DNA of 10,102 nt, taken from the NCBI GenBank assembly GCA_002334985.1, contig DDBY01000034.1, forward strand, positions 1-10,102, in the 5' to 3' direction. The DNA is from Micavibrio sp. UBA2020. Its GTDB lineage: Bacteria; Pseudomonadota; Alphaproteobacteria; Micavibrionales; UBA2020. A model generated the notes under the pieces. The model had not been told where the DNA came from. It saw only the letters and a list, made by a program, of their open reading frames with translations, and did not search any database. The translations under genes and the position numbers were made by a program. The stretch's first letter is position 1, and every line of letters begins with the position of its first letter. This document shows, in pieces, positions 5,574 through 10,102 of this stretch.

Positions 5574-7199
5574 TCAGGGGCGGGGTTGGCGGCCTTGGGC
5601 GGCACGGCGGGGGGCCGGTTGCGCCTGCGGCAGGGGTGGCAAGGGGGTATGGAAAATGACCGCATCACGGACGGCCTGTGCGGAGTCGCCCGCTGCCGCC
5701 AATCCGGCCGCCGCCATCTCGTCCACATAAGCGGCGGGAAGCGGCACCGCCCCCTTTTCCGGCTTGCGGTTCAGAAGCAAAACGGCAGAGGCCGTGACCG
5801 CCCCGCTGTCCACATCGATATAATCGAGCGCGAGGCGCAAAAGCGCACCATCCCCCACTTCGCCGTGATGGCGGATAGCCACGCGGCAATTCTTCACGTC
5901 CATTTTTTCATGCAGCGCGTTGATGGCGCGGATGCGCGCGCGGATATCCATCTCGCCGCCCGTGCGCGCGCTTTGCAGATTTGTGAAATCCTGCGGCGTC
6001 ACCTGCCCTTTAAAAACATGGTTCTGCTTTTCGTTGCAGTATTCATAGCCCATCTGCATATACGACGAATTGCCCGTCATGACCGATACGGCATAATCAC
6101 GCACCGAAACTTCGGCGATATGGCGGTTGGCATCGGCGGCATTGTTAAACGCCTTGCGCGCGCTGCCCGCAATCGTATTTTCGGTGTCGTGATTGTCGGG
6201 GGAGCCTGCACCGCCGAATTTCGCCATCGCATTCACGCGCGGCACTTCGCCCTTGGGCAGCCAGTCGTCGCGGAAATTCCACCAATAAATGCCGAGCATG
6301 CCAAGGTCGAACGCGGGGCGCGTCTTGCCGCTTGCGTCCGTAACCGTCGCCTTTTGCATTTCCTCGACCTTGGCGGTTTCGGTCGTCAGGGTTTCGGCCA
6401 TGAAAACGGCATCGGGCTTTTGCGCATGCGCATGGGTTATCAGCGCCTGCCAGCAATCGGGCGGTATTAAATAAGCCGCATCGCAGCGGAAATCTGTGAA
6501 GCCGGCCTTGAGCGACCAGTCGATGACTTTTTTGAAATAGCCTTCTTCGTTTGCATCGCCGAAAATAAAAAAACGTTTTGCCTCGGGCGAGGCATAGTTG
6601 ATATGCGCGACATCAGACCACGGGTCTTCCGCCGGGCCGCCGATTTGCAGGGTGAAATCGGCATTGCGTTTGAACTTGAATAAATATTCCTGCTGCACGC
6701 CCGCCGCGCCGCTTGTCTCGGCCGCAGGCCATTTGATGCCGATGAGAGAGCCGTCCGCTCCGCGCAGCGGCGTCAGGTTCGCGCCCGCTTCGCGTTTGAT
6801 ATCCGCAATCGCCGCATCTTCGCGCAAGACCAGCGCATGGTCGGCCGCGACGTGATTGCACACAAGGTCTGCGTAAAGGCGCACGCCTTTTTCCCGCGCC
6901 TTTTGCGCGAAATGCTGCAGGTGTTTTAAATCTTCGTCTTGGCCGCGCCCTGCGGAAAATTCATCGCCGAGGCGGAAATGGTCGCGCTGCGCGTAATAGC
7001 TGCCGCTGCGGTTTTCGCCGTGCGACATTTTCTCAACCGCCGTCGGCTGCCCCATCGGGCTGAACCAAAGCGCGTTAAAGCCCATATCCGCCGCATGGTC
7101 AATCAGCCACGACGCGCCATCCGCGCGGTCTTTGCCCGACCAGCTGTCGATAGAGCCCACCATCCGCGGGGGCACATAGTAAATGCGATGACCCGGCAA
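5574..7199 (-). CDS. GH13 alpha-amylase-family enzyme, specificity unassigned
   Basis: This is a TIM-barrel glucan-active enzyme that should hydrolyse or transfer alpha-glucosidic bonds. Starting at TTG 7199 it has 541 residues. All four GH13 regions are present: region I DLVCNH (111-116), region II FRCDAA with nucleophile Asp240 and Arg238, region III FMAET with acid/base Glu269, and region IV DNHD with His337 and Asp338. The barrel starts with RIYYVPPRMVG. No signal peptide is seen, so it is probably cytoplasmic. The C-terminus ends in a Pro/Gln/Arg-rich tail. The TTG is preferred because AGGGA lies 7 nt upstream and a promoter sits just before it. In-frame GTG 7370 and ATG 7346 or 7313 would overlap the opposite promoter and add no recognisable sequence. 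It lies divergent to an alpha-glucosidase, suggesting joint use of one substrate class. I could not place it in a GH13 subfamily. Confidence 0.85.
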   Translation of the reverse strand: MPGHRIYYVPPRMVGSIDSWSGKDRADGASWLIDHAADMGFNALWFSPMGQPTAVEKMSHGENRSGSYYAQRDHFRLGDEFSAGRGQDEDLKHLQHFAQKAREKGVRLYADLVCNHVAADHALVLREDAAIADIKREAGANLTPLRGADGSLIGIKWPAAETSGAAGVQQEYLFKFKRNADFTLQIGGPAEDPWSDVAHINYASPEAKRFFIFGDANEEGYFKKVIDWSLKAGFTDFRCDAAYLIPPDCWQALITHAHAQKPDAVFMAETLTTETAKVEEMQKATVTDASGKTRPAFDLGMLGIYWWNFRDDWLPKGEVPRVNAMAKFGGAGSPDNHDTENTIAGSARKAFNNAADANRHIAEVSVRDYAVSVMTGNSSYMQMGYEYCNEKQNHVFKGQVTPQDFTNLQSARTGGEMDIRARIRAINALHEKMDVKNCRVAIRHHGEVGDGALLRLALDYIDVDSGAVTASAVLLLNRKPEKGAVPLPAAYVDEMAAAGLAAAGDSAQAVRDAVIFHTPLPPLPQAQPAPRRAAQGRQPRP

Positions 7200-7231
7200 T
7201 TTTGTTTCCCTAAATGCGGCAGAATAGTTAG

Positions 7232-7259
7232 ATAGTACCAAAAATGACGCCCGCGACAA
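7232..7259 (-). promoter_or_regulatory. Putative promoter of the minus-strand GH13 gene
   Basis: TTGTCG (7259-7254) and TACTAT (7237-7232) are 16 bp apart on the minus strand, each 4/6 to consensus. The start would be near 7225, leaving a leader of about 25 nt that contains the AGGGA (7211-7207) before the TTG codon. Confidence 0.5.
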
Positions 7260-7293
7260 GCGTTTCGTTTCTTCGCCGTGGCATTTTGTTCCT

Positions 7294-7322
7294 TTGACCT
7301 GCAAGCCATTCATGCCTATAAG
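7294..7322 (+). promoter_or_regulatory. Sigma70-type promoter of the alpha-glucosidase gene
   Basis: TTGACC (7294-7299), a 17-bp spacer and TATAAG (7317-7322) give 5/6 matches in both hexamers with ideal spacing. The start would be near 7329, leaving a leader of about 107 nt. Confidence 0.7.
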
Positions 7323-7394
7323 ATTTTCAGGCGGCAGCACGCGCATCGCACAGAAGATGGTGCGCCGCACAACGCGCGGACGGCTTTCGCCAAC

Positions 7395-7423
7395 TGCGTT
7401 TCAGAAACAACAAATGCGTTTCA
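7395..7423 (+). repeat. Paired TGCGTTTCA repeats in the alpha-glucosidase leader
   Basis: TGCGTTTCA occurs at 7395-7403 and 7415-7423, 20 bp apart (about two helical turns). The first overlaps the palindrome GTTTC-A-GAAAC at 7398-7408. This could be an operator downstream of the start site; no regulator gene is in the window, so the role is a guess. Confidence 0.35.
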
Positions 7424-7436
7424 AGAGGGGAAAAAG

Positions 7437-9065
7437 ATGTCGATGTCCGGACGTAACGATTGGTGGCGCGGCGCGGTTGTGTACCAGATTTATCCGCGCA
7501 GTTTTAACGACAGCAACGCAGACGGCATCGGCGATATCAAGGGCATCACGGCGAAGATGGATTACATCGCGTCGCTCGGCGTTGATGCGGTGTGGCTGTC
7601 GCCGTTTTTCACATCCCCCATGGTCGATTTCGGTTATGACGTGTCGGATTACAAAAACGTGGACCCGATGTTCGGCACGCTGGACGATTTCGACGAAATG
7701 CTGCGCGAAATGCACAAACGCGGGCTGAAGCTGATTATCGACGTGGTTTTGAGCCATACGTCCGACAAACACCCGTGGTTCGTCGAAAGCCGCAAAAGCC
7801 GCGATAACGACAAATCCGACTGGTACGTCTGGGCAGACCCCAAAGACGACGGCACGCCGCCCAATAACTGGATGTCAGTTTTCGGCGGCTCTTCGTGGCA
7901 ATACGACACCAAACGCGGCCAGTATTATTACCACCAGTTTTTGAAAGAGCAGCCCGACCTCAACGTGCGCAACATGGCCGTGCAGGACGCGCTTTTGGAT
8001 GTGTGCCGTTTCTGGCTGGAACGCGGGGTGGACGGCTTTCGCCTCGATGCGCTCAACCACTGCATCCATGACGCACAGCTCCGCGACAACCCGCCGCTCG
8101 AAGGCTTCGACCGCAAACAATCCAGCGGCCGCCAGACCCACCCCTATTACTGGCAGCGCCACCTGTACGACAAGACGCAGCCCGAAATGATTCCCTTCAT
8201 CAAGCGCCTGCGCAAGCTGACGGACGAATACGAAGGCCGCTTCATGGTTGCGGAAATCGGCGACGACTTCCAGATTAAAACCAGCGTTGATTATACCGAC
8301 GGCCCCGACAAGCTGCACACCGCCTATAACTTCGCGCTGCTGGGCCCCGGCGTTTACAACACCAAATCCCTGCGCGGTGCGGTCGAAGAATATCTGGCCG
8401 CGGGCGAGAAAAGCTGGCCGTCATGGGCTTTCGCCAATCACGACGTCGTGCGCGTGGCGTCGCGCTGGGCGGTCGATGGCAAACCGGATGCGGAGCAATC
8501 GAAGCTCCTCTCCGCCCTTGTCACCACGCTGCGCGGCACGTCGTTTATTTATCAGGGCGAAGAGCTTGGCCTGACCGAAGCGGATATCCCGTTCGAGCTG
8601 CTGCAAGACCCCTTCGGCATTTTCCTCTGGCCCGAAGACAAAGGCCGCGACGGCTGCCGCACGCCCTTCCCGTGGGACGGGCAAAAAGCGAATGCGGGTT
8701 TTTCCGACGCCGCGACGACATGGCTGCCCGTGCCGATTGAACATCTGGCCAAAGCCGCCGCGCAGCAGGAAGCCGACGGCCACTCCCCGCTGCATTTCGT
8801 GCGCGGTTTCCTGAAATGGCGCAAGGCGCATGCGGCGCTTGTCACGGGCGACATCAAGTTTTTTGATACGCCGGACGGTACGCTCGGCTTCGTGCGCAGC
8901 CATGACAGCGGCGATGTTCTTTGCTGCTTCAACCTCGGCAATGCGCCCGCATCCATCGACCTGCCCATGGATTCAACCCCCATGGACGGCCACGGCATGC
9001 ACGCCAGCCTCGATGGCCGCAAACTGAGCCTGCCCGCCTTCGGCGGATATTTCGGGCGGGTGTAA
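7437..9065 (+). CDS. aglA: Alpha-glucosidase, GH13 (AglA-like, GH13_23 type)
   Basis: This enzyme releases glucose from the non-reducing end of alpha-glucosides such as maltose or sucrose-type sugars. From ATG 7437 it has 542 residues, normal for the family. The start WWRGAVVYQIYPRSFNDS and FFTSPMVDFGYDVSDY are hallmark stretches. Region I has Asp102 and His107 (DVVLSHTSD), region II GFRLD with nucleophile Asp204, region III VAEIGD with acid/base Glu273, and region IV FANHD with His335 and Asp336. A short beta-domain closes the protein. No signal peptide is present, so it acts in the cytoplasm on imported sugars. The ribosome binding site AGAGGGG lies about 6 nt upstream; the frame continues upstream to ATG 7278, but that would precede the promoter and lacks family similarity. 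Glucose produced would feed the convergent glucokinase. Exact linkage preference cannot be read from sequence. Confidence 0.93.
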   Translation: MSMSGRNDWWRGAVVYQIYPRSFNDSNADGIGDIKGITAKMDYIASLGVDAVWLSPFFTSPMVDFGYDVSDYKNVDPMFGTLDDFDEMLREMHKRGLKLIIDVVLSHTSDKHPWFVESRKSRDNDKSDWYVWADPKDDGTPPNNWMSVFGGSSWQYDTKRGQYYYHQFLKEQPDLNVRNMAVQDALLDVCRFWLERGVDGFRLDALNHCIHDAQLRDNPPLEGFDRKQSSGRQTHPYYWQRHLYDKTQPEMIPFIKRLRKLTDEYEGRFMVAEIGDDFQIKTSVDYTDGPDKLHTAYNFALLGPGVYNTKSLRGAVEEYLAAGEKSWPSWAFANHDVVRVASRWAVDGKPDAEQSKLLSALVTTLRGTSFIYQGEELGLTEADIPFELLQDPFGIFLWPEDKGRDGCRTPFPWDGQKANAGFSDAATTWLPVPIEHLAKAAAQQEADGHSPLHFVRGFLKWRKAHAALVTGDIKFFDTPDGTLGFVRSHDSGDVLCCFNLGNAPASIDLPMDSTPMDGHGMHASLDGRKLSLPAFGGYFGRV

Positions 9066-9086
9066 AAAGCGCTGCTTCATAAAAAC

Positions 9087-9119
9087 AAAAAACCCCGCCG
9101 GTTATCGGCGGGGTTTTTT
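9087..9119. terminator. Bidirectional terminator between aglA and glk
   Basis: A perfect 14-bp stem, eight GC-rich pairs (9093-9100 with 9106-9113) extended by six A-T pairs, surrounds the loop GTTAT. Six T follow the stem core on each strand, so it can end both convergent transcripts. It starts 21 bp after aglA and 12 bp after glk. Confidence 0.95.
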
Positions 9120-9131
9120 GTTTATGCGTTT

Positions 9132-10073
9132 TCAATCCAGATACTTCAACCCCTCCAGCCCCGGATAGGGGTGCGTAATCACGCGCACGGGAATGGGGGC
9201 GAGGTAGTCTTTGAAGCGGCCTTTTTCAAGGAAGCTTTGCATGAAGCGCGAGGCCGCGAAATAGCTGCCAAGCCGCGGCACGATGCCCCCTGCGATATAA
9301 ATGCCGCCGAACGCGCCATAGGTCAGCGCCACGTTGCCCGCGGCAACGCCAAGGAAATGGCAGAACAAATCCAGCGTTTCGACGCAAACGGGGCAGCTGC
9401 GCGCCAGCGCCGCTTCGGTAATTTCCGCCGGCGTTTTTTCAGGCAGGTTCAGGCCGTCAAGACCGCAAAGACCGTGATAGATATTCACAAGGCCTTTGCC
9501 GGAAATCACCCGCTCCGCCGATATATGATGGTATTTGGTTTGTTTCAGCCATTCGAACAGGCGGAATTCACGCTCGTTCGATGCGGGCATGGTGACATGG
9601 CCGCCCTCGGTCGTCACGGGCACAGGCGCACCGTCGCGGCCGAATACAACCGCGCCCACGCCAAGCCCCGTGCCGGGGCCGATGATACCGATGGGCGCGC
9701 CTTGGGCGCTTTCACCGCCGCCGACCTTGTAATAATCGGCCTCCGTCAAATGTGTAATACCAAGCGCGAGCGCCGTAAAATCGTTGATGACATCCAGCTT
9801 GTCAAACCCCAGCGCCTTGCGCGTGCCGGAGATGGAAAAGCTCCAGCCGTGGTTGGTCATCGACACTTCGTCCGCACCGCTGAGCGGAATGGCGACGGCA
9901 AAAGCGCCCGTTTGCGGCTTTACCCCGCCCACGCGCGACAAATACGCCTGCGCCGCATCGGCCAGCGTCGGAAAATCATCGCAGGGCAGAACGTCGATAT
10001 GCTCGATGCCCGCATCATTCGCAATCGCAAAACGCGCGTTGGTCGCCCCGATATCCGCAATCAGCCGTGACAT
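9132..10073 (-). CDS. glk: Glucokinase (E. coli Glk type)
   Basis: Glucokinase phosphorylates free cytoplasmic glucose with ATP to glucose-6-phosphate. The 313-residue protein is close to the E. coli Glk length (321) and aligns with it throughout: phosphate-binding IADIGATNARFAI (5-17), AIPLSG (61-66), SMTNHGWSFSI (71-81), catalytic Asp98 in INDFTA, GPGTGLGVGAV (132-142), EGGH with Glu156 and His159, SAERVISGKGLVNIY (185-199) and FGGIYIAGGIVPR (255-267). It is the Glk rather than the ROK type: the ROK zinc-binding cysteine motif is absent. ATG 10073 gives the family-like N-terminus MSRLIADIG with AAGGG 8 nt upstream. GTG 10082 has GGAG 8 nt upstream and would add three residues, so it remains possible. 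Only 29 bp upstream are in the window, so no promoter can be judged. Confidence 0.96.
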   Translation of the reverse strand: MSRLIADIGATNARFAIANDAGIEHIDVLPCDDFPTLADAAQAYLSRVGGVKPQTGAFAVAIPLSGADEVSMTNHGWSFSISGTRKALGFDKLDVINDFTALALGITHLTEADYYKVGGGESAQGAPIGIIGPGTGLGVGAVVFGRDGAPVPVTTEGGHVTMPASNEREFRLFEWLKQTKYHHISAERVISGKGLVNIYHGLCGLDGLNLPEKTPAEITEAALARSCPVCVETLDLFCHFLGVAAGNVALTYGAFGGIYIAGGIVPRLGSYFAASRFMQSFLEKGRFKDYLAPIPVRVITHPYPGLEGLKYLD

Positions 10074-10102
10074 GTGCCGCACCCTTTTCTCTCCGTTATC
10101 AG

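Noticed and set aside
7228..7284. 18-codon upstream frame with a good AAGGA before the minus-strand GH13 gene
   Set aside because: The putative start site near 7225 lies downstream of it, so it would not be transcribed from that promoter; it also overlaps the opposite promoter.

Overview
The window reads as a chromosomal segment of a GC-rich alphaproteobacterium. The basis is family resemblance: a cbb3 oxidase ccoNO pair behind a FixK/FNR-type box, a 70-residue cold-shock protein of alphaproteobacterial type, a DUF465/YdcH protein, an E. coli-type glucokinase and an AglA-type GH13 alpha-glucosidase. No mobile element, tRNA, rRNA or CRISPR array is visible. The finer lineage cannot be fixed by eye.

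Layout. Positions 1-1879 (minus strand) hold the start of the cbb3 cytochrome oxidase operon: ccoN complete, then ccoO overlapping it by 8 bp and running off the left edge. Positions 2028-2417 (minus) encode a DUF190 (PII-like fold) protein, and 2579-2842 (minus) a YdcH/DUF465 protein. Each of these three transcription units (ccoNO, DUF190, ydcH) is preceded by a 14-bp inverted repeat of the FNR/FixK form TTGAY-N4-RTCAA, with one mismatch at ydcH. This suggests a local oxygen-responsive block. Positions 2950-4743 (minus) encode a DEAD-box RNA helicase with a long Arg/Gly/Asp-rich tail, and 5037-5249 (minus) a CspA-family cold-shock protein behind a long, strongly folded leader. The two form a cold/RNA-structure neighbourhood.

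Positions 5574-10073 are a glucoside/glucan block. Two GH13 enzymes are divergently transcribed from a shared promoter region at about 7200-7436: one of unassigned specificity (minus, 5574-7199) and one alpha-glucosidase (plus, 7437-9065). The alpha-glucosidase gene converges on glucokinase (minus, 9132-10073) across a strong bidirectional terminator. Neither GH13 protein shows a signal peptide, so they should act on imported or stored alpha-glucans or oligosaccharides in the cytoplasm. Glucokinase would then pass the released glucose into glycolysis. No transporter or regulator for the pathway lies inside the window.

No wholly new system is apparent. The most interesting signals are regulatory: the three matched FNR-type boxes, two of which overlap terminators; the nested hairpin in the csp leader; and the divergent GH13 pair, whose minus-strand member probably starts at TTG.
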